Assembly: GCA_023205875.1 (NCBI GenBank)
Contig: CP060754.1
Location: 372,001-436,000, forward strand
Direction: 5' to 3'
DNA length: 64,000 nt
From: Chloropicon primus
Lineage: Eukaryota; Chlorophyta; Chloropicophyceae; Chloropicales; Chloropicaceae
The notes under the pieces are model-generated. The model ran no database searches. It saw nothing but the letters and a program-made list of their open reading frames with translations, and had not been told where the DNA came from. A program made the translations under genes and the position numbers. How positions within the stretch are numbered: position 1 is the first letter of the stretch; every line of letters starts with the position of its first letter. Of the stretch, positions 1 through 11,100 are shown piece after piece.

Positions 1-3000
1 CGCAATTTCCATCTGGTACAGAGGAACGTACAGCGATTCCATGGCGCCGCCGTTGGAGACCTTCACAAGGCTCGCGGAAGCTTCTTTCGAGCCAGGAGCA
101 ACGCACTTGATGGTCTCTTCATCCTCGAACGTGGCTCTCACCACGTGATCTCCGATGTGGCACTTGAGATACTGCGATTTAGCGAAGTTGTCGCCCTTCA
201 CCGTGACTTCTGTTCCTCCGTTGACGTGGACCACCCCCGGCGATGCCTTGTGTGGGCACGCAGCAATAGTAGGCGATGGCAGGAAGGCGAACTGAATGCT
301 TCCCGACGTGCAGTCGGTCTGGCACGCTTGTCCGTTGTGACTTCCCGTCTCATCACCCACAGTTTGACCTTTGGCATCAAAGGCAAGGGTGGAGATGTCC
401 TGCTTGCTGGCGGCCTTGTGCGCCGCGTAATCGTTGAACTTGTAGTACGCCACAAGGCCAGTCTCCGAGCTCGCGGCCAGGGGCGTGAACACCTTCGTGG
501 ACAGCTCCGTGGCACTGAGGCCCCTGGAATACACGAAGACTTCGTTGATGTACCCAGTGAAGGGGTTCGACGAGGTGTACGAGCCCATGAAGAAGAAGCC
601 AGTAGCTCCAGTGTTCGAGGCCAGCACAGTCCCCACGCTCAAGGCTTTGCCGGTGCTCGACGTGCCCAAGTTCAAAGCCGTGTTCCTGTGGTAGTTTCTG
701 GAAGTAGAGGAGAAAGACAACTTCTCCGCGCCGTCCAAGTAGAGGGAAACCGTTCCGTCCGTCTCAATGGTGAAGGCGGCGTGGTGCCAGGTGTTTGTGC
801 AGAAAATTGGATCCGTAGACAAGTCAATGCCCTGGGCGTCATCCACGTACTGCAAAGAGTAGAAGGACCCGCCGTCCTGCACGGTGTGCCCGTCATTGTA
901 AACCTCCGGGGTGAACTTCACCCAGTTCAACTGATGGACAATGTGCTTGGTTCCCCCCGAATCCTCGTAGCCGGCGGTAAGCAATGGCATGCTCGCAGCC
1001 GCGTCGTCCTTTGGCAAGAACCACGCGCCCATGGTGACACCGCAGTCCTTGTCAAGAGAGTTGACCACCGCGGGAACGTTGACGTGGGAACCTCCACTCA
1101 TCGAGAGGACGCTGTCCGTGACAACGATCTTGTAGCACCTCTCATCTATGGTTGCCGGCACACCCAAGGTCATCGCATAGTCTATCGCCGTTGTCTTGGC
1201 ATTCTTTGCCATCCAGCACAGCTCGTAGGTGCACTCCTGGCCACTCTTTGGGGTCCAACTGAACGTCTTTCTGAAAGGATCGCCGTTGATGGCGGTCGAG
1301 TCAGTCAGGGTGGCTCCTTCAGGAAGGCTTCCCTGCGAGAGGTAGATGCTGATAGGACCGAATCCTCCGGCCTGCTTGGCATCCAAATCGAACTCAACCT
1401 TGTTCCCCGGCGAGACGTAGAAAGTCGTTCCATTCGCAGGCGTGGGCCCAGCAAAGTTGGTCATTCCCGTCAAGCCGGTTCGGTCGTCTCTCCAGTAGAC
1501 AGCGTCGTCTGTGGAGAGCATGATATCGATGCAACGGAACTTGGAAGTCACGTAATTGTCGTAGGCGTAGAAGCACACCGAAAGCTTGTCCGGCCTTGGA
1601 TCCGTCGTCTGAGTATCCGTGTTCTTCAAGCCCCAAGTGAATTGACGCTTGACGGACTTTCCATCAGACCCGACGCGCTCGTGGCTGCCAAGAACCATGT
1701 TGTACGGGCAAGTCGTCTCCGAAGTCGCCTCGGCAGCCGTGCAAGCCGCATTCGTCGTTCCGGGGACCGTGAAGCTGTCTCCCGTGTAAAGGCTTGATCC
1801 ATAGATGAAGAGCTCGGTGCAGTCATCGTTGTCCTTAGCAACAAGGTTGAAAGACACCTCTTGTCCCTTCTTTGCCTGAACCACAGCGTTGTTGTTCGCG
1901 TTCACGTTGCAGGGAGTCTTGCCGTCCAATCCGTTCGTTCCGCACTCTGCCTCGTCCACCCAGACAGGGGCAGTGTTATACTTGCAGGAAGAGATCGCGG
2001 GAAGAATGCTGACGACTGGCTTTCCGGACGCAGTGACAGCAGTACACGAGCTGTCAACAGCCAAGGCGCCTGCTGGGTTGCCGTCCTCGTCGATACCGTA
2101 GCCAGGACACCCCGCGCTCAAGCAGCCCTCTGATGTAGACTGGCATTTCGAGTGATCGAAAAGAAGCGCCTGAGTCTCACCGCCACCGCAGATCGTACAC
2201 TGTCCAGTTCCAGGGCCGTTGTGAGCGTAGTTTCCGCCCCCAAAGCTCGTGGAGTGGCCGTACAAGCCCTGATCTCTGTAGGTGTTGATGCCCGGGTTGG
2301 TGTTGGCGCAGTCGCCGGAGCACATGGCCATCGGCGGGTAAAGGTACATCATGAAATCGATAGGCACGGAGATGTGACCCAAGAGATCGCTCTCGGTGCA
2401 CGTTTCTCCGGACAGGCAAGGGTCCTTCGAGGTAGAGCGCACATCCAACACGAGGTTGTAGAAACCCATTGGGAGGGGGTTCCTTCCCCCGCAAGGGGTG
2501 TTGCTCGTCTTGTCAGGGCACTCCCCGTTCACTCCGTACCCGAGACGAGTCTCCTTGTAGAGAGCGGTGTCCGTGTCGAAGGCGTTGACTCCGGTCTCCC
2601 ATCTCACGATACCCGTGGTCTCCTCGATAGAAAGATAATCTGGAGAGTGAGCCAGGTGCACATCGTTGCTCCACGGCGGGTAGTCGACGCAGTTGAACTC
2701 CTTGCCCTCGTGCATCTTCCCTCCCCCCTTGGGGCAGTTGGCGCAATCATTGTTGCACAGAGTGGCCAAGACGCTGAGCCTCTCGTTCTCGTACTCTTCC
2801 TTGTACCAGTTCGCAGTTGCGCTTCCCTCGGGAATCGCGTTGGCCAGCAAGGCGCCCTGCTTCATGTAGTCCGCCAAGTAAAACTTCACCGCGTCGTTGC
2901 CGTCGGCCCCGTTCGTGTCAGGGTCGTAGGCAGCAACCTGGAAGGTGGCCATGTACCCATAAGCCGACTGCGCCGATCGCCCGGTGTAGGGAACTGGAAG

Positions 3001-4079
3001 AATGGGCATGGAAGAAGCCACTGGGGACCTGTTGTTCCCCTGGATGTTCACGGTGGCCTCGAGCCTGAACCTCCCGTTGTAGTTGTTCTGGAGCCTTTCG
3101 GTCTCCAAGCCCAAACGGTTGCCTCCAGTGAAGAAGGCAATGTACGGCGTGTTCGCGTCCTTCTTGCTGTTTGAGTAAGTGTGCTCGAACACGGACACGC
3201 CCTTGAGGAAGTTTCCGGTGGACACCTTCTCCGTGTCCAGCTCGGTCAAAGTCAAAACCACGTCGTGGGTGGTCCCGTCGCCAAAGAAGAAACCATAAGA
3301 ATCCGCCCAAGGCGAGCAGTAGTCCGGCATGGAGTCGTCGGGGGACTCGCAGGCCACACCAGTCTGCCCTTGGATCGGAGAGTTAAGGTTGTCGTACGGA
3401 ATGAAGTCCCCAGAGTTCACAGTGACCCCGCCAATGGTGTACGTAATGGGACTCTTCCTGTTTGGCTTCTTGGTCCCTGGTGGGTCGGCCCCGCAGGCGG
3501 GACTGTCACCCGTGTCAAAGGGACTGACGCATTGGATACCGTTCACCAGGGGGCTTCCGTCGCTCCCCGTTCCCGTTGGCAGCTTCAGCTGGTATGGTGG
3601 ATCCAGGTACCCCCCCGGGGTTCCGTTCACGTCATCGAAAGTCAGCGCCGGGCTGCTCTTGAACGTGGTCCCCGAGTCACTAGACCACGTCTCGCCCAAG
3701 CGGGCACCCCAGTCGTAGTCCGCTCGATAAGCCGCTGTCAGCGTGAACTCCACCTTGTTGCTCCCCTGCGGCACCCAGCTCAGCGTACCATAGCGAAAGT
3801 GAGAGGACGCTGCGTTTGCGGCGAGAGGAAGGAAGGTGAGAGATGCACTTTGAGAGTCAGTTGGCTTGCTCCAAGATCAGCACTCGAGGGGGGCTCAGTG
3901 TGGCTCTCTGTCTCTGAGTGCACGAAACGCTTCGCGGCCAGGGCCTCTGCCTGTGGGCCTCCGCCAATCTTACCTGAAGCCTGAACGAAAAGGGCGCTCA
4001 CGAAGAGGAGGGATACCAGCAGAGCTGTTGGCGTGCAGAGCTCCTTCACCGAACTGAGCGTGCTCGACCCCCTCTTCAT
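1..4079 (-). CDS. Large secreted LamG / IPT-domain protein, 5' part (runs off the window)
   Basis: Two exons are read: 4079-3974 and 3809 to the left edge, with a 164-bp intron (GTAAG donor, CAG acceptor). The phases match and the second exon stays open for about 1,270 codons, so at least 1,300 residues are present and the C-terminus is missing. The first exon is a signal peptide with a leucine-rich core (about residues 17-33). The rest holds several Ig- or cadherin-like segments with AYDPD and AKDNDD acidic turns, a concanavalin-type LamG jelly roll around nt 1130-430, and an IPT/TIG fold near nt 270-60 ending in a CVAPG motif. Many cysteines fit an extracellular protein. Such architectures occur in algal cell-surface or wall adhesins; the exact function is unknown. 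The fold names are my reading from motifs. Confidence 0.75.
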
Positions 4080-4450
4080 ATTTTCTAGCAAATATATCAG
4101 TTGCCTGTTCTTTCCTAAACACAATTCGACTCAAAGACGTCGCCCCAGGCGCCACGAGCTTCCTCCAGCCCCAGCCCCCTGGTCCCCGACGGTTCGATCT
4201 CTCGACAAAAACTTCGGTGTCGCCCCAAGTCAGTCAACTCGCGTGTGTGTCCCGACCCAAGTTTGTGTGATTATCCGACAAGACTTCCTTCAGCACTTGT
4301 CGCAATTCCATACTCGGGCCTCGAATTGCACACACGCCATACTCTGTCTCCGTCTCTCTCTCTCTGCGCGCGCGTGTGGTCTCCTCTATCAATCCCAACA
4401 CACGCCAACAGACCACCGAGGACTCGTCTAGTCCGCCTTTCCGAGGGCCT

Positions 4451-4482
<32 letters not shown>

Positions 4483-5400
4483 CCTCGCTTCCCTTCCTTC
4501 CCGAAAGCAGGAAGAGACAAGCGCTTTATTCGAATCACGCAATAAAACGAGGAGGGGGTTTCCTTAACCAAAACCAAGGTCTAAGGCGCACCCTCGTCAA
4601 AAAGAACCGCGTTCTCGTTCTCCTTAAGAGAGTACCCGACCTCGGAGGCTCATCGTAATTCCTTAATCGAACCCCAACGCAGACGAACTTGGCGCGCCAA
4701 TGCCCCGCGTTCCCCGAAACCGGACGAGCCCAAGACGTCGTGACTACAGGGAAAGGAGACGAGGAAGCAAGCATGGGGAGGGCGCGCCTCTTTGGTTTCA
4801 AACCAAAAACGAGGAGGAAAAGAGAGGACTGGGCGCCTTGGTTGACCCAGGTTGACCCAAGTCCTTGGGAAATTTCCATGGAGAAATCTTTCGCGCGTGG
4901 AGTCGGAAAAGTTCCCGCCGCCAGCCGCCAGTCTCCCCTCCGGGAAAGAAATTCGAGCCCGTGTAGAAATTCCATCTTGGGGGGGACTTTTTCACCCGGG
5001 GGAGAAGGACGAGGGCGAGGACGAGGGGAGGCATACGATCGAGTGAAGGAGGCGACGGTTGCGCGAGACAGAGAGGAAAGAAAGACGAGACAAAGGTGAG
5101 GAGAGGGGAGACGTCGGGAGGGAGGGATGAGGAGAGGACGAAGGGAACGCGCGGCTATCGTCTCTTTGTTTTTGTTTTTTTCATTGAGCGAGAAGCCGAC
5201 GTTTTTCTTTCGCCTCGACTCTCTGAGAGGGAAAGAAAGCCACGACAACGCGAAGGGGCTCTCTTTCGTGCTTTCGCACGCGCGAGACGCCGGCGGAAGG
5301 GCTGAACTCGTGCTGCGCCGGAGCCTGGTTTGCTGACCCGCGCGTCGGTTTGTTTCTTTGTTTCTTTGTTTGTTTTGTTCCCTTGGAACGCGAAACACAG
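4080..5400. promoter_or_regulatory. Divergent intergenic region between the LamG gene and RPL7
   Basis: This 1.3-kb stretch has no convincing gene; the short open frames in it have low-complexity composition. It holds (CT)n-rich sequence around 4448-4492, a 12-bp perfect palindrome TTGGCGCGCCAA at 4689-4700, another short GC palindrome (GGCGCGCC) near 4781-4788, an 8+8 bp inverted repeat at 4791-4807, and a 10-bp tandem repeat (GGTTGACCCA twice) at 4840-4859. Just before the RPL7 start lies a T-rich TTTGTTTC-type tract (5347-5377), probably in its leader. Confidence 0.5.
4689..4700. promoter_or_regulatory. TTGGCGCGCCAA palindrome, E2F-like
   Basis: This is a perfect 12-bp palindrome. The half site TTGGCGC resembles the E2F/DP consensus TTTSGCGC. 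It lies about 600-700 bp from both flanking start codons. Binding is inference only. Confidence 0.3.
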
Positions 5401-6117
5401 ATGGCTCCAGTTCCAGAGAGTGTGTTGAAGAAGCGCAAGAGAGACGAGCAGTGGGCTGCCCAGAAGGCCGCTGACCGCGAGGCTCAGCTCTCCGCCTTGA
5501 AGAAGAAGAAGAAGGTCATCTTCAAGCGCGCCGAGCAGTACGTCAAGGAGTACGTCTCCCAGGAGCAGGACCTCGTGAGGATGAAGAGAGCCGCCCGCGC
5601 CAAGGGCAGCTTCTACGTCCCAGCCGAGCCTAAGCTCTTGCTCGTGGTCCGCATCAGGGGAGTCTGCGACATGCACCCAAAGACCAGGAAGATCTTGCAG
5701 CTCTTGAGGTTGAGGCAGATCAACAACGCCGTCTTCCTCAAGGCCAACAAGGCCATCATGAACATGCTCAGGAGGGTCGAGCCATACGTGGCTTACGGAT
5801 ACCCTAACTTGAAGACCGTCAAGGAGCTCGTTTACAAGAGGGGCTTCGGAAAGATCAACAAGAACCGCATTCCTCTTACCGACAACACCATCATTGAGGA
5901 CAACTTGGGAAAGCACGACATCATCTGCATTGAGGACCTCATCCACGAGATCTTCACCGTCGGCCCATCCTTCAAGGAGGCCAACAACTTCTTGTGGCCC
6001 ATGAAGCTCTCTTCTCCAAAGGGCGGATTCACCAAGAAGAGACTCCACTACATCGAGGGTGGTGACGCCGGAAACAGGGAGGAGAAGATCAACAAACTCA
6101 TAAGGCAGATGAACTAA
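5401..6117 (+). CDS. RPL7: 60S ribosomal protein L7 (uL30)
   Basis: The protein has 238 residues, the usual size for eukaryotic L7. It has the long basic N-terminal helix (KKRKRDEQW, then KKKKK) before the uL30 fold, which contains VVRIRGV and the conserved FLKANKA segment. It is a structural protein of the large cytosolic ribosomal subunit. The ATG at 5401 is chosen because the L7 family start MAPVPE-like follows it; the 17 in-frame codons upstream are T-rich leader. Codon use is strongly biased to C- and G-ending codons, as expected of a highly expressed gene. No intron is seen. Confidence 0.95.
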   Translation: MAPVPESVLKKRKRDEQWAAQKAADREAQLSALKKKKKVIFKRAEQYVKEYVSQEQDLVRMKRAARAKGSFYVPAEPKLLLVVRIRGVCDMHPKTRKILQLLRLRQINNAVFLKANKAIMNMLRRVEPYVAYGYPNLKTVKELVYKRGFGKINKNRIPLTDNTIIEDNLGKHDIICIEDLIHEIFTVGPSFKEANNFLWPMKLSSPKGGFTKKRLHYIEGGDAGNREEKINKLIRQMN

Positions 6118-6530
6118 GAGTAGGATAAACACCTTACTTATCAACACCTTGTGTGCGCGGCGAAAGGGTTTTGCGCCGCTATCTATCAACCCTCATATGA
6201 AAGGCTGTAATAAATTAGAAAATCATCTACACCACCGACAGCGGGCGTGGGGTGTGCCCCCACCCCCCCCTTCCCCGCAATCCAGGCCCGTTCGGGTTGA
6301 CGCGACAACACGGAAGCCTCCTCTTCGTACACGCCCGCAAAGGAACGCTCGGGCACTCCGAAGACAAAGGGCAAGCATCGCTTTGCCTCCTTCCCTTCCC
6401 TCGAAACCCCTCAGGCCCGAGCCCCTGAGGAGGAGGACAGATATTAATATTGTGAGAGGACACGGGTTTGGACACGCACGTGCTCGGATAAGCGTCGGTC
6501 TGAAGAGAGGAGAGAGAGAGAGAGAGAGGG
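6118..6530. promoter_or_regulatory. Intergenic region RPL7 to CA1P-like gene
   Basis: No gene is seen in these 413 bp. The first part should hold the RPL7 3'UTR. The last 25 bp before the next ATG are a (GA)n tract at about 6505-6528, one of several GA/CT tracts near starts in this window. Confidence 0.4.
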
Positions 6531-8141
6531 ATGACAACGGTGGTTGGGCCCCGCTGGAGGGTAGCGCAGCCGAAGCCAAGCCGCTCCCCATGTCGTGGAA
6601 GGGCGACGAGATCGTGCAGGAGGGCGCAGAAGCTCGCGGGGAGTAGCTCGCGAAGGACTGGATGGGCCAACAGGACCACCCCGGTCCTTCGCGGACCCGG
6701 CGCTCTGAAGGACGCCGGGGACGTGGCGTCCGGCGAGTGGGTGGATGAGTTCAGCGACCTCGGGGACAGGAAGACCGCGGATCCTATGCCCCTTCCCCAG
6801 ATAAAGCAGCGCAAGCGTGTCATTCTCGTGAGGCATGGCCAGTCGACTTGGAACGCAGAGGGTCGTATGCAAGGCAGTTCGAACAACTCGGAGCTCACGG
6901 AGAAGGGGAGGGAGCAGGCGGTGACGACGAAGAGTCTCCTGGAGAACGCGAAGTTCGAAGCCACCTTCGTGAGCCCCCTGAAAAGGGCTCAGTCGACTTC
7001 GGACATCGTCTGGTCCTCGACCAAGCTGAAGCCCGAGGTGCTGTCTTCGCTTAGGGAGATTGATCTTTATTCCTTCCAGGGGCTCGTCAAGAAGGAGGCG
7101 GAGAAGGACTTCAAGGAAAAGTACGAGCTTTGGAAGAAGCACCCCGCCGCTTTCGAGATCGACGGGCACTCCCCCGTGAAGGAGCTGTGGTTCCGTGCCT
7201 CCCTGGCCTGGGAGAAGATACTGAGGACCGAGGGAACCAACGTTCTGGTGGTTGCCCACAACGCCATCAACCAGGCTCTTCTGTGCAGTGCCATTGGCCT
7301 GCCTCCGAGCTACTTCAGGCGCTTCGTCCAGTCGAACGGCGCGATCACTGCCATCGACTTTTTCCCAAACCCAAGCAAAAAGGCTGCGCCAAAGACCGTG
7401 GTGGATCGAATGAACCAGTCCCCGGTGAGGCCCTCTTGGTCTGTGTCGAGGCCGGGAAGCACGAGCCAGAAGTTCGTGCTGATCAGGCACGCTGCCACGG
7501 ACAGCACGGACAACAGCATTATCACGGGCACCTTGGACAGGGAGAACCTCAACAAGAAGGGCAAGGAGCAGGTCAAGAAGATCAACACCTTCCTCAAGGA
7601 CCTGGAAGTGGACAAGGTGTTCTGCAGCCCAACGAAAAGGACTGTTCAGACAGGGTACCAGCTGGCGAAGGGCCAGAAACACAAGGAGGTCGAGGTGAAG
7701 CTGGAGGAGAGGCTGGCGAACGTCTACCTCGGGGAATGGCAGGGCAAGCCCGCCGCATCCTTGAGAGGGCAGGCGCCTCCAAGGGATGCCGAATCCCTGA
7801 ACGTGCTGAACGAGCGTGTCAGCGAGGCGTGGCTGGACATCAGGCAGCAAGCCGCAATGGATGGCTCGAAGGTCACGGTGATTGTGGCCCACGCGGCTAT
7901 CCACGCCGCGATCATTTGCTCTGCGCTGGAGCTCTCCCCGGACTACACCTCCCTCTTCAGGTTGACCCCGGGGAGTATTTCGGTCGTCACGTATCCAGAG
8001 GGCGTGCTGAAGGGCACGGGGAACGTGATATGCACCAACTTCACGGGCCACCTGGGGTCCCTTGCCGAGCCTGCGACTCTTTCGGGGGAGGAGGAAATAT
8101 TCGAGGATTTTGAAGCTTGCGATTGGGATGGATGCTTCTGA
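6531..8141 (+). CDS. Two-domain histidine phosphatase, CA1P-like, probably plastid
   Basis: The protein has 536 residues and two phosphoglycerate-mutase-type histidine phosphatase domains. The first carries RHGQSTWN with nucleophile His102 and a second catalytic His243 (VVAHN). The second carries LIRHAATD with His320 and His454 (VAHAA), where the glycine of the RHG motif is alanine. The tandem layout matches plant 2-carboxy-D-arabinitol-1-phosphate phosphatase, which dephosphorylates Rubisco inhibitors in the stroma. The first 60 residues are rich in Arg, Ser and Ala with few acids, as in transit peptides. The ATG at 6531 is the only one that keeps this leader. CA1P activity is inferred from architecture; other sugar-phosphate substrates are possible. 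Confidence 0.8.
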   Translation: MTTVVGPRWRVAQPKPSRSPCRGRATRSCRRAQKLAGSSSRRTGWANRTTPVLRGPGALKDAGDVASGEWVDEFSDLGDRKTADPMPLPQIKQRKRVILVRHGQSTWNAEGRMQGSSNNSELTEKGREQAVTTKSLLENAKFEATFVSPLKRAQSTSDIVWSSTKLKPEVLSSLREIDLYSFQGLVKKEAEKDFKEKYELWKKHPAAFEIDGHSPVKELWFRASLAWEKILRTEGTNVLVVAHNAINQALLCSAIGLPPSYFRRFVQSNGAITAIDFFPNPSKKAAPKTVVDRMNQSPVRPSWSVSRPGSTSQKFVLIRHAATDSTDNSIITGTLDRENLNKKGKEQVKKINTFLKDLEVDKVFCSPTKRTVQTGYQLAKGQKHKEVEVKLEERLANVYLGEWQGKPAASLRGQAPPRDAESLNVLNERVSEAWLDIRQQAAMDGSKVTVIVAHAAIHAAIICSALELSPDYTSLFRLTPGSISVVTYPEGVLKGTGNVICTNFTGHLGSLAEPATLSGEEEIFEDFEACDWDGCF

Positions 8142-8175
8142 GGATTTTTTTTGTTTTTATTACAAGCTTTAGGTC

Positions 8176-11100
8176 TCAGTGGATGTTCGCATAGCAGCCC
8201 ACGCTTCGCCGGGACGACCACACGCCATTCCAACCCTGCTGCGGAGACGCAGAAAGGTAGTCCATGAAGGCTATGCACCTGCTGTGCATCTCGCCGCATG
8301 CCTTGTCGCCCATGGTCTTGCCCAAATGGAAGGCTTCCGAGGCAAGCTTCCACCGCCTTTCCCTGTAGTGAGACAGGCCGTTCTTGTAGTACTTGAACGT
8401 ATTCACCTTGTCATCGTGAATGGTGTCCACTGTGTGTCCAACCAATTCGTGAACGGTGATGTCGGTCCCATTCGTGAGCTTGACGGAGTCCAGCTCCCTG
8501 AAATGGATGGAGTCTCTACTGAAAGCAAAACAAGACTCGCTCACAATGATTTCGCAGTGATACAATTCACAAAAGTGCATGCAATCTTCCGCAGTATCGA
8601 AGACATCCCCCTCCACAACCAGATTGCCCTTGCCTCTGCTGATGACTCCGACGATACCGCAGTCAGCCTGGCCCTTGTCCAGTCCTATGTTTATCCTCAC
8701 TTTCCTGGTCTCATCCAAAAACTCTTCGTTGTACCTTTCCACGCACTGGACGGCCTCGAGCCCGCACCTGCAAGCTTCATTCACACCAGCGACCCAGCTA
8801 TCGGGGTTGTGTGGGTCAGAAAAAAACGCGTAGCTCAAGCAAGTGTCGGTGACAGAAATGGATGCCGCGGAATTACTTTCCAAGGTCTCCATAACCTGGT
8901 TGTACAATTTGTTGTGCTTCAACATGCCCAAAGGTTTCCCCGAGCTGTCAAGGAGGCGCATGGCGAGCACAGCGACCTGAACAATAGCACACGTGTCCAA
9001 CTGCTTCGAAAGAAGTGGAACGAGGGTGGACATTGCCCTTGTGGACATGTGCTTGGACAGAATTTCCATCATGGTATCCTCATTGGCGTGAACGTCAAGC
9101 ATGATAAGGGCTCCGACCTCCATAGGCTTTATGCAGTACTTGAACGTCTTCCCCTCTGTTTCGCTTGAAGCTGGCATGTACCCCATCGACGTTTTTCCCT
9201 CTGCCGCCATGTCCACTGCTTCCTCAAGAACGGAAAATTTCCGGAGGTCGTCGAAGAAATCCAAAGGAAGGTCAATCTTTTCGTTCACCGACCGGAACTC
9301 GACTTCGTAGTTCGGGTCTACGACAAGAACCACGTCGTGGGACGAATCAAGAGCCTTCTCCAAATTCTTTTTCAATCCAAGAGTCCTGTGGAGGACGGTG
9401 GCATTCTCCACAGCAATGGCGACCTGTGAAGACAACGCGTTGATCAGATCCTCGTCCTCTTGCGTGAAAATGGCAATTTGGGTGTCGATTTTGAGCCCCT
9501 GCTTCGCTCCCTGTTGGAACTGCTCGTAGTTACCAATCTTGTTGATCATCTGCATGACGCCAATGACCTCTTCACTTCCCCTGTTGGAGAAAATCGGCAT
9601 GCACAAGACAGACTTTGTCCTGTACCCGGTCTGCCTGTCCACGTCTGGGTTGAACCGCTCGTCCAGGTATGCATCCTGAATGTTGATCTTTTTCTTCGAG
9701 GACACCACGGCGCCCACGATACCCGAGTGCTTTGGGATTCGGATTTCCTCCGTGCCATTGGCGACGAGACTCCAGAGCTCGTCCTTGATTTCATCAACCA
9801 AAAACAGGGTGCATCGATCCACGTGAAGGAGCTCTTTCGCCCTGTCCATGATCGTCGTGAAGAGCTGGCTCATCTCCCTTTGGGAATTCAGAGCCTGCGC
9901 CACCTCGAACAACTCCTTGCTCTTCGACTGGGCCCTCATCACAGCACTCATGGACTCGTTGTTCTCGAGTGCGACCCCCGCCTGAGACGAGAGCTCAACG
10001 AGCAACTCGATGTCGTTCTGATCAAACGAGCAACCCGGCTCCGGCTTCGCAATATGGCCTTCGTGGTTCCGTTTGTTTATCATTTGAACCACTCCCATGA
10101 TGGATCCGTCCGACTTCTTGATGGGGACGGCCAGAATGGATCTAGTCACGTACCCTGTGATCTCGTCCATCTCCCTGTTGAACCTGCTGTCCTCATAAGC
10201 GTTCTGGATCACAATCCTCTCACCGGTCTGAGCGACAGCGCCCGCGATTCCCACGCCGATTGGGACTCTGATCTCGACAACGTTGTCCGTGAAGTTCGAG
10301 TAAATCTCGTTGTGGTCGTGGTCCAACAGGAACAGGGTACACCGGTCAGCTTCGAGGAGCTCCTTGGCTCTCTTCATGATCAGGCGAACCATGGCAGACA
10401 AGTCCTGGGAAACGAAAAGGGACCTCCCGACTTCCAGCAGGTCGGCAGACTTTTTCTGCATCTTGCTCACTTCCCTCTTGATCAAGTCGATGGCGCTGCC
10501 CGACTCGATCACGCCCACCGCGCTTGCTGCGAACGCTTGCAGCGTTTGCAAGTCTGTGGTCGAAAACACGCCGTTGTTCTTGTTGATCATTTGAACGACG
10601 CCGATCACATCAGGGTGTGCTTTGTGAGAAACGGTGGCCCCTTTGAACTCACCGGTTCCCTTCTTCCTTATCGGCACGACGAGGACGCTTCCCGTTCTGT
10701 AGCCAGTCATCTTGTCCACCTCATTGTTGAACCTCGGGTCCAGGTAGGCGTCCGCGATCACCACAGGCTCCCCTGTGGTGGCTGCATGGCTTGCGAGCCC
10801 ATGCCCAAGCGGGACTTCAATGGTTCCCTCCTCTGCTATTCCGTCCTTGTCGCTCCTGTACTTCGATATCAGCATATTCTTCTTGTTGTCAACGACGAAA
10901 ACAGTGCACCTGTCCGCACCAAGCAGTTTCTTTGCCGGATCTATCCTTTGCTTGATGACTTTGTGCACGTCTACTTCACGGGTATCGTTCGACTGAAGGT
11001 CGATGATCTCTCTGGCGTGGCTCTGGGCTGCAACCGTGGCGTCCACTGCAGTAGACGCGACCTCTTTGAGATGCTGGCACTGGACTGTCATCTCGACCTC

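Noticed and set aside
145-1797. Long plus-strand open frame of 550 codons
   Set aside because: It is the reverse-complement shadow of the LamG gene: codons are in register with the minus-strand frame, which has a signal peptide, domains and a matching splice.
4185-4200. B-box-like GGTTCGATCTC that might mark a tRNA gene
   Set aside because: No A box or cloverleaf arms can be found upstream at the right distance.
4689-5099. Possible 136-residue protein before RPL7
   Set aside because: No domain, mixed low-complexity composition, and the region is full of palindromes and repeats typical of control DNA.
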